DNA of 64,000 bases from Chryseobacterium vaccae (GTDB lineage Bacteria; Bacteroidota; Bacteroidia; Flavobacteriales; Weeksellaceae): positions 1,426,001 to 1,490,000 of the forward strand of contig NZ_VSWH01000001.1 of the NCBI RefSeq assembly GCF_009602705.1, in the 5' to 3' direction. The notes beneath the pieces were generated by a model, which saw nothing but the letters and a program-made list of their open reading frames with translations, was not told where the DNA came from and did not search any database. Both the position numbers and the translations under genes were made by a program. Below are positions 51,853 to 62,406 of the stretch, piece after piece (position 1 is the stretch's first letter; every line of letters begins with the position of its first letter).

Positions 51853-52158
51853 TTAGAATCTATATGGAGTTCCTCCCGTATTCCCTCCTGTATTTCCTCC
51901 GCCATCACCTGAACAGTCTTTGGATACAAGAGTTGTTGTTGTGTAGATCGCAAATCCCAGGAAATATTTGGTGACATGTTTATACTTTACATTACAGCTT
52001 CCTTCTTTTCTCGTTGAATAGGTAGTAACATAGTAAAAACTCTTCACAGACATTTCTGTTTCCGGTTTTGCATTTGCTGATGTGTTGAAATTGTTGGCAC
52101 AAACTCCTGTTGTTCCAAGTGCCGCAAACAGCACTCCTGCGAAAATCATTTTTTTCAT
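51853..52158 (-). CDS. Small exported protein with Gly-rich tail, 101 aa
   Basis: ATG 52158, signal peptide MKKMIFAGVLFAALGTTGVC then A. Two Cys in the mature part (about residues 55 and 82) could form a disulfide. The core (SFYYVTTYSTRKEGSCNVKY, KYFLGFAIYTTTTLVSKDC) is beta-rich, and the end is GGGNTGGNTGG. Similar short exported proteins are common in Chryseobacterium but I cannot name the family. Monocistronic with a strong terminator. Confidence 0.78.
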   Translation of the reverse strand: MKKMIFAGVLFAALGTTGVCANNFNTSANAKPETEMSVKSFYYVTTYSTRKEGSCNVKYKHVTKYFLGFAIYTTTTLVSKDCSGDGGGNTGGNTGGTPYRF

Positions 52159-52331
52159 AAGTGTTTAATTTAAAAGGGTTAAAAAAAGTGTATGTATTAT
52201 TTGTGTTTAAAAAAAATAGGACAAGGGTAAAGGGTGATGATGAATTATTACAATTCGGGCATAATAATCCCTGCTTCCGTAGATTGAGGCTTCATTAGGC
52301 CCCTTTACTATCAGAAGTAAGAAACTGAAGA

Positions 52332-52961
52332 TTATATGAAGGAAGTAATAGCAGGCGGAGGTCTTGTATGATAGGATTTCAGGGTATCCTTAAATGTCTC
52401 ATTCATGTGATTGGGATAGAGAACCCTGGAAAAACCTGAAAAGAAAAACAGAATGGTACTGAAAGAACTTTTCAGACCGAAAGATTTAACCTTATTATTC
52501 TGTGAGGTCAGAATATAACCTGTCCACGTATTATCCGGGCTGAAAAGAAATTCAGACGATATTCCGGACTTATATTTTGTGGAAACAATTGGTTTTATCT
52601 CTTTCTTTGATGTCGTTTTATGGGAGGTCGGAGATTTTCCGGGAACCGGCAAAGCCTTTTCAATACGCTTTTTATTTTTCTGAGAAACCGGTTTTATAGA
52701 AACAACTTCTATAGGGCTACCAATATTAACAATGACGGTACCTTCGGAGAGGTATATTTTTGCTTTGGAAGAAATATTCGAAATTTTCTTTTCTTCAGAT
52801 CCGGAAATATCAGCTTCGTCATCAGTATTAAGAATAACTGTCTCGTTGGCATGAGCTCCTGCGAAACTCAAGTATGGAATCAGAACCAAAAGGAACAACA
52901 GGGTTCTCACAAAAATCTGTGGAAACCCATGGGTTCTTTTTTCATCACTTGTGTTTTTCAT
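52332..52961 (-). CDS. Exported or membrane-anchored hypothetical protein, 209 aa
   Basis: ATG 52961. The N-terminus has an unusually long polar region (MKNTSDEKRTHGFPQIFVR) before the hydrophobic core TLLFLLVLIPYLSFAGA, so an internal start is possible though no nearby ATG supports one. The mature part has an Asp/Ser/Lys-rich middle (KALPVPGKSPTSHKTTSKKE) and ends in a short hydrophobic patch (FSTILFFFSGFSRVLYPN). No family recognised. The DNA upstream holds no clear promoter. Confidence 0.65.
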   Translation of the reverse strand: MKNTSDEKRTHGFPQIFVRTLLFLLVLIPYLSFAGAHANETVILNTDDEADISGSEEKKISNISSKAKIYLSEGTVIVNIGSPIEVVSIKPVSQKNKKRIEKALPVPGKSPTSHKTTSKKEIKPIVSTKYKSGISSEFLFSPDNTWTGYILTSQNNKVKSFGLKSSFSTILFFFSGFSRVLYPNHMNETFKDTLKSYHTRPPPAITSFI

Positions 52962-53285
52962 AATTAGCCAAATCGGTGATACAAATGAACAAAAACAGGA
53001 TTAGTTTTCCGGCATTTCACTTATACCATCGTTGCACTATTTTATTTCAAGTCATTAAAAATCAACACAATACATTAACATTATTTTATTTCCTGAACAG
53101 TAAGTCTAATTTTCAAATGATAAAATTTTCAGATTTAACACTTTTTAAATTAATAATTTTCATTAATATTAAATAAATGATTGTTATTTTTTTTGGAAAA
53201 AGACTGGTTCTGATTTGCAATACTATAGCTATGGAACATTATCAACTAAAACATTTCATGAGTAACCATAACCAAGCTGCTTTCT

Positions 53286-53606
53286 TTATTTCTTTCTGAT
53301 GACAAGATCACCTTCTGACAATCTTATTTTCTCTCCGGAAATACTTACTTCAAGCCATTGGTCCGGATCATCAAATTCACAGTCGTTGATTATTCTGTAA
53401 TCTGAGTATCCCGTATTGGAAACCGGGAGTTCAAAAACAGTTTCAACAGTTTCTTTTTTAATCCGATACTTTTCGAAAATATCAAGAAGATATAGGGTTT
53501 CTGACAGGTCTTTCTTCAACTGAATATTGGTTTCTTTATCTTTTCCTTCTGCAATGAAAGCATTCACAGAGTCAATTTCTTTGATGATAAACTCTTTTAC
53601 GGTCAT
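53286..53606 (-). CDS. Hypothetical cytosolic protein, 106 aa
   Basis: ATG 53606. A helical N-terminal half (MTVKEFIIKEIDSVNAFIAE, TNIQLKKDLSETLYLLDIFE) and a strand-rich C-terminal half (YSDYRIINDCEFDDPDQWLE, RLSEGDLVIRKK). Not exported. No family recognised. It follows the membrane protein at 53626 by 19 bp, so the two are probably co-transcribed. Confidence 0.7.
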   Translation of the reverse strand: MTVKEFIIKEIDSVNAFIAEGKDKETNIQLKKDLSETLYLLDIFEKYRIKKETVETVFELPVSNTGYSDYRIINDCEFDDPDQWLEVSISGEKIRLSEGDLVIRKK

Positions 53607-53625
53607 AGACTTTTATTTTATCCCG

Positions 53626-54180
53626 TTATTTTTCTGAGAGGAATTTATATTTATCAATCAGAATATCGAGAATTGCAACACAAAAATAATAAATTCCCCC
53701 AGCCAGCATATTGGTCAGAATATCCCTGTCTGAATACCACACCAATGAAATCATGGACAGCAATAAAACAAAGAACCACAGAAGCAGCTTTGCGGCAAAA
53801 ACTCCGGCAGCCCGGAAAAGCATTTCGTCATCTTTTATGGTTCTGGATTGGATCAGGCACTGAATCACCGTAAGTATAGATCCATAAAGAAGTTCCTTCT
53901 GCTGATACAGATCAAAGGTATAGAAAAAGAGTGCTGGCCCAAGAAGGATCATCAGCCATATAAAAAATTTCAGAAAAAAACCTGCTTTCACCTCTTTAGA
54001 AAACATAAGCGTTGAAAAAATAAATAACGGATACACCATAAAAACCGAATACAACATATACTTATAAAGCAGAAGTTCTTCAGTCTCCGTTCCGTCTGAA
54101 AGCCAGAACATCCGGAAATACAAAAAAGAAAGGTACAATGAGTTTAATTTAAAGATAACCGAAACGTTTTTATATTTCAT
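53626..54180 (-). CDS. Hypothetical integral membrane protein
   Basis: I start at ATG 54180 (MKYKNVSVIFKLNSLYLSFL); the frame is open for 17 more codons upstream. About 184 residues with roughly five hydrophobic segments, for example LLLYKYMLYSVFMVYPLFIF, LKFFIWLMILLGPALFFYTF and FAAKLLLWFFVLLLSMISLV. No family recognised. It lies downstream of the terminator of the 1027-residue surface protein and upstream of the 106-residue gene. Confidence 0.72.
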   Translation of the reverse strand: MKYKNVSVIFKLNSLYLSFLYFRMFWLSDGTETEELLLYKYMLYSVFMVYPLFIFSTLMFSKEVKAGFFLKFFIWLMILLGPALFFYTFDLYQQKELLYGSILTVIQCLIQSRTIKDDEMLFRAAGVFAAKLLLWFFVLLLSMISLVWYSDRDILTNMLAGGIYYFCVAILDILIDKYKFLSEK

Positions 54181-54284
54181 AATGAGTCGTGTTACAGGTG
54201 GATGAAAAGCAGATCTCTGAACTATTTTCAAGTGTTACAATTTATAAAAAAGAGAGGAGAAAAATGAGACTTCCTGTTCCTAAT

Positions 54285-54321
54285 AAAAACGGGCAGCACA
54301 AATCAAGATCTGTACTGCCCG
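54285..54321 (-). terminator. Rho-independent terminator of the first IgGFc-like gene
   Basis: CGGGCAG pairs with CTGCCCG around an 18-nt loop; on the minus strand TTTTTATTAGG follows. It lies about 75 bp after the stop at 54395. Confidence 0.85.
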
Positions 54322-54394
54322 AACAAAAGCATTCTTCTTCATTCATCTCCTTCATCATTAATATAATAATAAAATCCCCTTTAATAAAAAACTC

Positions 54395-57300
54395 CTAATT
54401 TCTATTTTTCACAAGGATCCATCCCGAATAAGCTACAGGGGTCTTAGTCTCCGGTTCGGTCCAGGTGATTTCGTACCAGTAGGTTCCGCTGCTCACGGGA
54501 GTTCCGCCAATGGTACCATTCCATTTCAGGCTGTTATTTTTTTCCGAAGAAAATATAAGCTGTCCATATCTGTTGAATACATTGAATTTCAAATCTTTCA
54601 GGTAGCTCAGTTCACTGTAGTCCAGATCATCATTAATTCCGTCGCTGTTCGGAGTGATTGCGTTCACAAGATTAGGTACTGTAATCTGTATCTGTACCGG
54701 ATCGCAGTTGAATGAATCTTTTACATAGAATGTATTTCGTCCCCGTGGAAGATCGGTAAATACATTGGAATCCTGCCATAGAATTCCATCTCTGGAATAC
54801 AGATAAGGTGGCTCTCCTCCTTCTACTGTAATGGTTGCTGTATTGTTTTTAACATCAACCCGCTTAATTCTCGGGCTCGGAACAGCAACCACTCTCACCG
54901 TCTGCTTCGTCTGGCAGCCATCTGATGTAAGAATTACCCAATAATCTCCCACCGGCACATTCTGAATGGCTTGTGTAGTAGCTCCCGTACTCCATAAATA
55001 GGAAGTATAGCCAGGTCCTGCATCTAACTTGGTAAGCGCCAGAGGACAGATGTACTGATCCACTAAAAGAGCTGATGGTTTTGGCGGGATAACGTTCAGG
55101 GTTATTTTAGCATAATCAGAACAACCGTTCACTGTGGTGATCTTTACGTATACTGTTGCATTTGGAGAAATATAAGGATTGGGAGTTGTGATCTCGCTGG
55201 TTCCGTTAATCGCGTCATTAAGGGTCGGATAATATTTTTTCGTAACGGGATTGGTAGAAGTAACAATTGCTGTTGTCAGGTTAAAAGTCCCCTGACTTGG
55301 CTGATTGGGAACAGAACACCCGGAAAGCACCGCATCTATAACATCCGGACCACGATAATACTGAAGGGTAATCTTTGCATTAGCCGTACATCCCTCTACT
55401 GTAGTCACTTTCACATAAACCGTGGCAGGTAATGTAGCCGCATAGGCATTCGCCGGAATAATCTCTGCGGTTCCTGCATTCAGGTCTGCCAGTGTAGGGT
55501 AATATTTTTTAATGGCTGTAGCAGGTCCGCCCACATTAGCCGAAGTAAGATCAAAAATCCCGGATCCGTTAATATTACATGCACTTACCGTAGTATCTGT
55601 AAGAACCAGAGGCTGTACGGTAACATTCACTTTTACCTGTTCGCAATCTGTAAATTCCGGATCATTTCCACAGAATTTATACGTGAAGGTATCTGTTGTT
55701 GTTCCTGTATTGGCTGTATAAGTCAAGATACCTGTAGCAGGATCTATGGTTAAAGTACCGTTGGCAGGAGGCGTTATAATCTGTACACTTCCCGGAACCG
55801 GGGTCTGTGTTGAGTTGCTGAATGTTGGAGTAATCTGTGTAGGCATTCCGGCACCACAGGCATTAAGCGGTTTTACCGTGTTTGCCAGACAGGAATATAC
55901 TTTATATGGATAAGTAGTGTACACACAATTTTCATTAGTGATAGACACTGTATAGTTTCCGCCTTGCGTAGGGCTAAAAGTATTGGCATTGGCTCCCGGA
56001 ATAGGATTTCCGTTAAGGTTCCACTGGTAATGGGTAAAGCCGCTTTCAGCCTGTAAAACAATTCCCGGGGCGCAATCCCCGGAAGCTTTAGTGATTACCG
56101 GAACGGAACTGAATCCTGCAAAATAACCTCCGTAACCTAAGTTTCCGCTTCCTCCGGCAATTCCGGCAGTAACTGCTTTAGTGGAATTTACCGTGACATT
56201 TCCTGCAATATTGGGAATGGTATAGGAAACCCAATCAGTTGTTCCTGTCACAGGAAAAGGTCCCTGTGCAGCAGTAGTTCCCACACCGTTTACGGTTACA
56301 TTGGCTCCTGCCTGGGTAAGAATATTAAGCTTTACAAAAAGCGGTGGATTAAAAACAGCTCCATAAGGGAATTCGTCTATTTTCCCGATTTCATCAATGA
56401 TTTTAGGTAAAAAACAGTTTAAAGGCGGGATATAATTAAATCCTTCCGTAGCATCATTATCTGCAGTACCGGATAAAAGCTGATAGGTATACACATTTTT
56501 ACTTGTTTTGATATACATATTGAGATGAGAAGGTCCGTTTACCACATAACCGGAAGCTTTTACACGATAATAACCCCCTTCGTTTAATGTGGCAACAGGG
56601 GTAGGATTACCATTCAGCCAGACTTTGGTATCATTTTCGGTGGCTACAATAATAGCTCCTTCAATTTCAGGAAGAAGATTCCCCATTCCTTTGATCAGGA
56701 CAAATTCATTTCCAAGACGTTCCACAGGAACCGACTGATCCATGATAATGTCCTCTCCGTTATAAGGTGGAATAAGCCCGAACTGGCCGCGGAAATTTCC
56801 ATTGGTTACGGAAACCGGTTTTGTAGCTTCTATTCTGGCCCCGATAAATCCGTCCTTATTTCCGGGTCTGGTGGCAGATCCTGAAAATATGTAAGATTGC
56901 CCTTTGTTCAGGGTAATGGTGATCGTAGGTTGTGTAAGCCCGTTGAAATTATTAATGAACCAGGTGGTCATATTGTATCCTGAAACTTTAACCTGTGTAT
57001 TGTCTTCAGTAGCCAGAACACCACAGGTAAAATTCAGGGTATTGGTATTATTCGTCAGCGGAGCATACACCGCATAAAATTTTGTCCCGATTCCGGCTTT
57101 ACCTTTTGACGTCAAGATTTCACCATGATTAATTTCTGAAAATCTGTAGGTGGCAAAAAACGGAAGATCACCGTGAAGATAAAGTCCTCTGGTTTTTACA
57201 CTCATGGCATCAGCCGGATTTTGTCCTAACATGAGATTGAGAGGAACATCAAATGTCTGAGGATTTCCTTTACTGATCGTAACGGTTCCTATTACCGCGT

Positions 57301-57478
57301 TATTATTGTAAATGGTAACAGGAAAAGGAACAGTACTGTCTGTAGATAAATATAAAGCCTGCTTGGGGCTTCCGTTCACAAGACTTCCGGCCATAGGGGC
57401 AAACCAATGATCCGTATCTCTCTGTGCCTGAATGGAAAGAGAGAATAGCAGCATAAAAATAAATAAGACCCTTTTCAT
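54395..57478 (-). CDS. IgGFc-binding-like protein with T9SS type B tail, 1027 aa
   Basis: ATG 57478, signal peptide MKRVLFIFMLLFSLSIQ then AQRDTDHWFAPM. The N-terminal ~440 residues match the IgGFc-binding N-terminal domain seen in Bacteroidota ([57 protein letters not shown]). Then Ig/cadherin-like units with a repeated YYPTLxDxxNGT motif (about 600-780), a PKD-like unit, and a type B T9SS sorting domain ([45 protein letters not shown]). It is secreted through T9SS and attached or released at the surface. Last of three tandem paralogues in transcription order, about 100 bp after the second. Confidence 0.92.
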   Translation of the reverse strand: MKRVLFIFMLLFSLSIQAQRDTDHWFAPMAGSLVNGSPKQALYLSTDSTVPFPVTIYNNNAVIGTVTISKGNPQTFDVPLNLMLGQNPADAMSVKTRGLYLHGDLPFFATYRFSEINHGEILTSKGKAGIGTKFYAVYAPLTNNTNTLNFTCGVLATEDNTQVKVSGYNMTTWFINNFNGLTQPTITITLNKGQSYIFSGSATRPGNKDGFIGARIEATKPVSVTNGNFRGQFGLIPPYNGEDIIMDQSVPVERLGNEFVLIKGMGNLLPEIEGAIIVATENDTKVWLNGNPTPVATLNEGGYYRVKASGYVVNGPSHLNMYIKTSKNVYTYQLLSGTADNDATEGFNYIPPLNCFLPKIIDEIGKIDEFPYGAVFNPPLFVKLNILTQAGANVTVNGVGTTAAQGPFPVTGTTDWVSYTIPNIAGNVTVNSTKAVTAGIAGGSGNLGYGGYFAGFSSVPVITKASGDCAPGIVLQAESGFTHYQWNLNGNPIPGANANTFSPTQGGNYTVSITNENCVYTTYPYKVYSCLANTVKPLNACGAGMPTQITPTFSNSTQTPVPGSVQIITPPANGTLTIDPATGILTYTANTGTTTDTFTYKFCGNDPEFTDCEQVKVNVTVQPLVLTDTTVSACNINGSGIFDLTSANVGGPATAIKKYYPTLADLNAGTAEIIPANAYAATLPATVYVKVTTVEGCTANAKITLQYYRGPDVIDAVLSGCSVPNQPSQGTFNLTTAIVTSTNPVTKKYYPTLNDAINGTSEITTPNPYISPNATVYVKITTVNGCSDYAKITLNVIPPKPSALLVDQYICPLALTKLDAGPGYTSYLWSTGATTQAIQNVPVGDYWVILTSDGCQTKQTVRVVAVPSPRIKRVDVKNNTATITVEGGEPPYLYSRDGILWQDSNVFTDLPRGRNTFYVKDSFNCDPVQIQITVPNLVNAITPNSDGINDDLDYSELSYLKDLKFNVFNRYGQLIFSSEKNNSLKWNGTIGGTPVSSGTYWYEITWTEPETKTPVAYSGWILVKNRN

Positions 57479-57580
57479 AAATTATAAGGAGATTTTTAAA
57501 TTAAGCAAATCATAACGGCCGTTTAATCAACCTTTTGCTGATGATATTGCGATGATTATTAATTATATTTTTTTCAGAGA

Positions 57581-59878
57581 CTATTCTCTGTTTTTCACCA
57601 GAATCCAGCCGGTATATTTAATAGCTGTATTTTGTTTGTCAGATTCTTTCCATGAGATTTCGTACCAATAGGTTCCGGAAAGGATTTTCTTATTGCTGAA
57701 TTTTCCGTCCCATGTATAGTTGTTGAAGGCTGTCCCTTTAAAGACATTATTCCCATACCGGTCATATACCGAAAAAGACAGATCTTTCTTGTACCGGAGT
57801 TCTGAATATGAAACCATATCATTAATGTTGTCTCCGTTCGGAGTAATGGCATTGATAATATTGATGACCATCATTTCTACCGCAACAGGATCACAGTTAT
57901 AAGAATCTTTCACGTAAAACTTATGCTGTCCGTTTGGAAGGTTCCTAAATACATTGGAACTCTGCCAGTTGACATTATCCGTGGAATAGCTGTAAGGAGG
58001 CTTTCCTCCAATCACAGTAAGCGTAGCTTTTTTATTATCCAGGTCAATATTCTTGATTACGGGTTGAGCAGCGGGTGTTACAGACGCTTCATACTTGCTG
58101 AAGCAGCCATTATATCCTACAATCACCCAGTAATTCCCGATTCCGGCATTGGAGATGGATTGTGTGGTAGCTCCTGTACTCCATTCATACGACTGGAATC
58201 CAGGTCCGGCATCTAATGTTGTTGTCTCATTAACGCAGATCACCTTGTCGGTAATCAGTGTTGGAATCTGGGGAGGCATTATCACTTCAAATACAGGGGT
58301 TGTCCTAGGAGGACAGTTCCCACCCACAGATACTGTCACGGTATAATTTCCTGCTTTAGTCGGAGAATAGGTATTAGTAGTCGCTCCCGGAATAGGATCT
58401 CCATTGAAGTTCCATTGGTAAGAAGCATAGCTGTCATCCACTTCCAGAATCATTCCCGGAATACAGTTTCCATTCTTTTTGGCAATAACGGGAATGGAAG
58501 AAAATCCTGCGAAATAACCACCGTAACCCACTGCCTCATGCCCTGCCGCAATACCAGCAGTCACCGCTTTGGTAGACTGTACGGTAATATTACCTGTCAC
58601 ATTTTCTAGAGAATAGGTCTGCCAGTTTGAATTTCCTGTAACAGGATAGGGTCCCTGAACTCCAGACAATATTGTTCCGTTCACAGATACCGTTGCCCCG
58701 GATTCTGTAATGATATTAAGCCTGACTTTGGGGTCAATATCCGTGAAATAAGGCAATGTATTGATAAGACCTATTTCATCTATTTTTTTAGGAAGGAAAC
58801 AGTTAACCGGCGGAATATAATTGGCTCCGCCAGTATTATAATATGTTCCCGAATTACCACCGGACATCAGCTGATAGACATAGATTTTTCCGGTACTTCT
58901 GATCCGCATATTATAATGTCCGCTAAAATTCTGACTGATAAATGATGTAGATCCGATACGGTAAAACTGTCCTTCATTCAGGGTAGCAGTTGGAGTTGTT
59001 TCATCATTTACATACACCTGGGTATTGTTTTCTGTAGCTACAACGACAGCTCCTTCCAGCTCATAAGAAATCGGTGCCATCCCCTTCATTACGATATACT
59101 CATCACCTAATCTTTCTACAGGGATAGACTGATCCATGTAAATATCAAGCCCTCCTGCTCCATTTCCAATCAAGGTATGCTGTCCGTTAAAGTTCCCATT
59201 GGTTACAGAAACCGGTTTATTGGCTACTATTTTAGCTCCGATAAAACCTGTTAAATTAGCAGCTATATCTCCATCTCCTTCTATAATATATGACTGTCCC
59301 TTATTTAATGTGAAAGTCATCGAGGGAGTATTAGTTCCGTTGGTTCCATTGGAAAACTGAACGGAAGGTTTGTATCCGGAAACCGTCACAGTGGTATTGT
59401 CCTCAGTAGCCAACACACCACAGGTAAAGTTAAAGCTTGCATTGGTAACCGATAATGGGGCGTACGCTGTATAAAACCTCGTCCCGATTCCGGCTTTGCC
59501 TTTAGAGGTCAGAATTTCTCCATGCTTATCCACTGAAAATCTGAATGTACAGAAGAACGGTTTATCTCCTTTTACATAAAGGCCTCTGGTGGTAGTGCTG
59601 AATGCTCCTGACTGAGCATCTGTCATCATAAGATCTTTTGGAACATCATACGAAACAGGATTTCCTTTACTGATGGTCACTGTTCCTAAGAGCATATTGT
59701 TATTATAGATACTTACAGAAAACGGAACGGTGGAATCTGTTGATAAAAACAAAGCCTGTTTATTCGTATCCGTAAAATAACTTTGCTTCATAGGAGCAAA
59801 CCAATGTTCAGTATCCCTTTGTGCCCACACAGAAAAGGAAAAAAAGAAAAATATAAAAAATAATATTGTCTTTTTCAT
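57581..59878 (-). CDS. IgGFc-binding-like protein with T9SS type B tail, 765 aa
   Basis: ATG 59878, signal peptide [20 protein letters not shown]. IgGFc-like N-terminal domain to about residue 455, a PKD/Ig-like pair ([40 protein letters not shown]), a short repeat ([18 protein letters not shown]), and the type B sorting domain ([20 protein letters not shown] ending ILVKNRE). The C-terminal ~300 residues are almost the same as in the gene upstream (59913-62249), while the N-terminal halves differ. It starts 34 bp after the stop of that gene. Confidence 0.92.
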   Translation of the reverse strand: MKKTILFFIFFFFSFSVWAQRDTEHWFAPMKQSYFTDTNKQALFLSTDSTVPFSVSIYNNNMLLGTVTISKGNPVSYDVPKDLMMTDAQSGAFSTTTRGLYVKGDKPFFCTFRFSVDKHGEILTSKGKAGIGTRFYTAYAPLSVTNASFNFTCGVLATEDNTTVTVSGYKPSVQFSNGTNGTNTPSMTFTLNKGQSYIIEGDGDIAANLTGFIGAKIVANKPVSVTNGNFNGQHTLIGNGAGGLDIYMDQSIPVERLGDEYIVMKGMAPISYELEGAVVVATENNTQVYVNDETTPTATLNEGQFYRIGSTSFISQNFSGHYNMRIRSTGKIYVYQLMSGGNSGTYYNTGGANYIPPVNCFLPKKIDEIGLINTLPYFTDIDPKVRLNIITESGATVSVNGTILSGVQGPYPVTGNSNWQTYSLENVTGNITVQSTKAVTAGIAAGHEAVGYGGYFAGFSSIPVIAKKNGNCIPGMILEVDDSYASYQWNFNGDPIPGATTNTYSPTKAGNYTVTVSVGGNCPPRTTPVFEVIMPPQIPTLITDKVICVNETTTLDAGPGFQSYEWSTGATTQSISNAGIGNYWVIVGYNGCFSKYEASVTPAAQPVIKNIDLDNKKATLTVIGGKPPYSYSTDNVNWQSSNVFRNLPNGQHKFYVKDSYNCDPVAVEMMVINIINAITPNGDNINDMVSYSELRYKKDLSFSVYDRYGNNVFKGTAFNNYTWDGKFSNKKILSGTYWYEISWKESDKQNTAIKYTGWILVKNRE
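57590..58490 (-). repeat. Near-identical block, copy 1 (3' half of IgGFc-like gene 2)
   Basis: Aligns with 59922-60825 with very few differences; identity drops sharply beyond 58490. A second short patch of high identity lies at 59292-59402 against 61615-61725. Confidence 0.8.
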
Positions 59879-59912
59879 ATGCTTTTTTACAGTTAATACT
59901 ATTTTGTAATGA

Positions 59913-62249
59913 TTATTCTCTGTTTTTCACCAGAATCCAGCCTGTATATTTAATAGCTGTATTTTGTTTATCAGATTCTTTCCATGAGATTTCGAACCAA
60001 TAGGTTCCGGAAAGGATTTTCTTATTGCTGAATTTCCCGTCCCATGTATAGTTGTTGAAGGCTGTCCCTTTAAAGACATTATTCCCATACCGGTCATACA
60101 CCGAAAAAGACAGATCTTTCTTGTAGCGGAGCTCTGAATAGGAAACCATATCATTAATGTTGTCTCCGTTCGGAGTGATAGCATTGATGATATTGATGAC
60201 CGTCATTTCTACCGCAACAGGATCACAGTTATAAGAATCTTTCACGTAAAACTTATGCTGTCCGTTTGGAAGGTTCGTAAACACATTGGAAATCTGCCAG
60301 TTGATATTATCCGTGGAATAGCTGTAAGGAGGCTTTCCTCCAATCACAGTAAGCGTAGCTTTTTTATTATCCAGGTCAATATTCTTGATTACGGGTTGAG
60401 CAGCGGGTGTTACAGACGCCTCATACTTGCTGAAGCAGCCATTATATCCTACAATCACCCAGTAATTCCCGACTCCGGCATTGGAGATGGATTGTGTGGT
60501 AGCTCCTGTACTCCATTCATACGACTGAAATCCAGGACCGCCATCTAATGTTGTTGTCTCATTAACGCAGATCACCTTGTCGGTAAGCAGCGTTGGAATC
60601 TGGGGAGGCATTACCACCTCAAATACAGGAGTGGTTTCAGGAGGACAGCTCCCACCCACGGATACAGTTACGGTATAATTTCCTGCTTTGGTTGGAGAAT
60701 AGGTATTAGTAGTCGCTCCCGGAATAGGTTCTCCATTGAAGTTCCATTGGTAAGAAGCATAGCTGTCATCCACTTCAAGGATCATTCCCGGAATACAGTT
60801 TCCATTCTTTTTGGCAATAACAGGAATGGAAGAAAATCCCGCAAAATAACCGCCGTACCCTACTGCATCGTCTCCTCCTGCTATTCCTGCGGTTACCGCT
60901 TTGGTAGACTGTACAGTAATATTCCCTGTCACATTATTGACGGAATAAGTCTGCCAGTTTGGATTTCCTGTAACGGGATAAGGTCCTTCTGTGCCCGATA
61001 AGGTTACTCCATTTACAGATACCGAAGCACCTGCTTCTGTAATAATATTCAGTTTAACCGCAGGAGTGAAAGTGGTATAATAAGGCATAATATCAACCAT
61101 ACCGATTTCATCTATTTTCTTGGGAAGAAAACAGCTCAGTGGCGGAATGTAGTTGGCTCCTGGGGTAATATCACTCCTTGAGGTTGTTCCTGCCATCAGC
61201 TGATAAACATAGATCTTTTTGGTACTTTTTATCCGCATATTATAATGCCCGCTGAAATTCTGGCTGATATATCCTGTAGAATTTATTCTGTAGGATTCAC
61301 CTTCATTCAGGACGGCAACAGGAGTCGTCTCATCATTTAAGAAAACCCGGGTATTGTTTTCTGTAGCCACTACTATAGCTCCTTCCGTGTTCTCTGCCAG
61401 GAGAGCCATTCCTTTCATCAGTACATATTCATCGCCAATACGTTCTACAGGAATAGACTGATCCATCAGGATATCACCTCCGTTATTTGAACCAACAATC
61501 TGCCCATTGAAATTCCCGTTGGTAACTGTTATGGGTTTTGTAGCTTCAATTTTAGCCCCGATAAACCCAGTCTGATTCCCGGGTATATTTCCTAATCCAT
61601 CTAAGATATAGGACTGTCCCTTATTTAATGTAAAAGTCATCGAGGGAGTATTGGTTCCGTTGGTTCCATTAGAAAACTGAACGGAAGGTTTATAGCCCGA
61701 AACCGTTACTGTGGTATTGTCTTCGGTAGCTAAAATGCCACAGGAAAAGTTATATACTGATGAGGATATGGTAATAGGCCCATAAGCTGTATAAAACTTT
61801 TTACCGATTCCTGCTTTTCCTTTGGAAGTCAGAATTTCAGCATGTGCTTTTACAGAGAACCTGAATGTACAGAAAAAGGGTTTCTTTCCTTTTACATAAA
61901 GACCTCTGGTCGTTGCCTTAAAAAGTTCAGTCTGAGAATCGGCAATCATCAGTTCCATAGGAATATCAAATGTCTGAGGATTTCCTTTACTGATCGTAAC
62001 CGTTCCTATAGCTATATTGTTATTGTAAATGGTAACAGGGAAAGGAACAGTACTGTCTGTAGACAGGAACAAAGCCTGTCTGTCATTATTACGGTTGAGC
62101 CTTGACATCATAGGGGCAAACCAATGTTCGGTATCTCTTTGCGAAAAAAGATCATTGCTGGCAAAGAGAAGTAATAAAAAACCAAACAAAAGCTTCTTTG
62201 AAAAGGCTGACCATTGCTTTGTATGATAGAATATTTCTTTAGGGATCAT
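59913..62249 (-). CDS. IgGFc-binding-like protein with T9SS type B tail, 778 aa
   Basis: ATG 62249. The signal region is longer than usual ([20 protein letters not shown], then [20 protein letters not shown]), so an internal start is possible, though no clear ATG lies closer. IgGFc-like domain, PKD/Ig units and type B sorting domain as in the next gene. Near its start it resembles the 1027-residue gene (a block around 61966-62065 matches 57241-57340), and its last ~300 residues resemble the 765-residue gene. It is the first gene of the tandem in transcription order. Confidence 0.9.
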   Translation of the reverse strand: MIPKEIFYHTKQWSAFSKKLLFGFLLLLFASNDLFSQRDTEHWFAPMMSRLNRNNDRQALFLSTDSTVPFPVTIYNNNIAIGTVTISKGNPQTFDIPMELMIADSQTELFKATTRGLYVKGKKPFFCTFRFSVKAHAEILTSKGKAGIGKKFYTAYGPITISSSVYNFSCGILATEDNTTVTVSGYKPSVQFSNGTNGTNTPSMTFTLNKGQSYILDGLGNIPGNQTGFIGAKIEATKPITVTNGNFNGQIVGSNNGGDILMDQSIPVERIGDEYVLMKGMALLAENTEGAIVVATENNTRVFLNDETTPVAVLNEGESYRINSTGYISQNFSGHYNMRIKSTKKIYVYQLMAGTTSRSDITPGANYIPPLSCFLPKKIDEIGMVDIMPYYTTFTPAVKLNIITEAGASVSVNGVTLSGTEGPYPVTGNPNWQTYSVNNVTGNITVQSTKAVTAGIAGGDDAVGYGGYFAGFSSIPVIAKKNGNCIPGMILEVDDSYASYQWNFNGEPIPGATTNTYSPTKAGNYTVTVSVGGSCPPETTPVFEVVMPPQIPTLLTDKVICVNETTTLDGGPGFQSYEWSTGATTQSISNAGVGNYWVIVGYNGCFSKYEASVTPAAQPVIKNIDLDNKKATLTVIGGKPPYSYSTDNINWQISNVFTNLPNGQHKFYVKDSYNCDPVAVEMTVINIINAITPNGDNINDMVSYSELRYKKDLSFSVYDRYGNNVFKGTAFNNYTWDGKFSNKKILSGTYWFEISWKESDKQNTAIKYTGWILVKNRE
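59922..60825 (-). repeat. Near-identical block, copy 2 (3' half of IgGFc-like gene 3)
   Basis: Partner of 57590-58490. Confidence 0.8.
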
Positions 62250-62344
62250 TAAAATACTTTTGTTTTATAATAAAAAAGGGGTATAGCTTTCATCATCCTC
62301 CTTATTCGCTTTCAGAATAAATAATAAGTCCTGGTCATCAGAAT

Positions 62345-62396
62345 AAAAATCTGCCATGAAATGCAACGGGATGAGTTCGCTGCTAATCATGGCAGA
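62345..62396 (-). terminator. Terminator with a large loop
   Basis: TCTGCCATGA pairs perfectly with TCATGGCAGA (10 bp) around a 27-nt loop; on the minus strand TTTTTATTC follows. It lies 11 bp after the stop at 62407. The loop is larger than usual for an intrinsic terminator. Confidence 0.7.
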
Positions 62397-62406
62397 GACA
62401 ACATAT

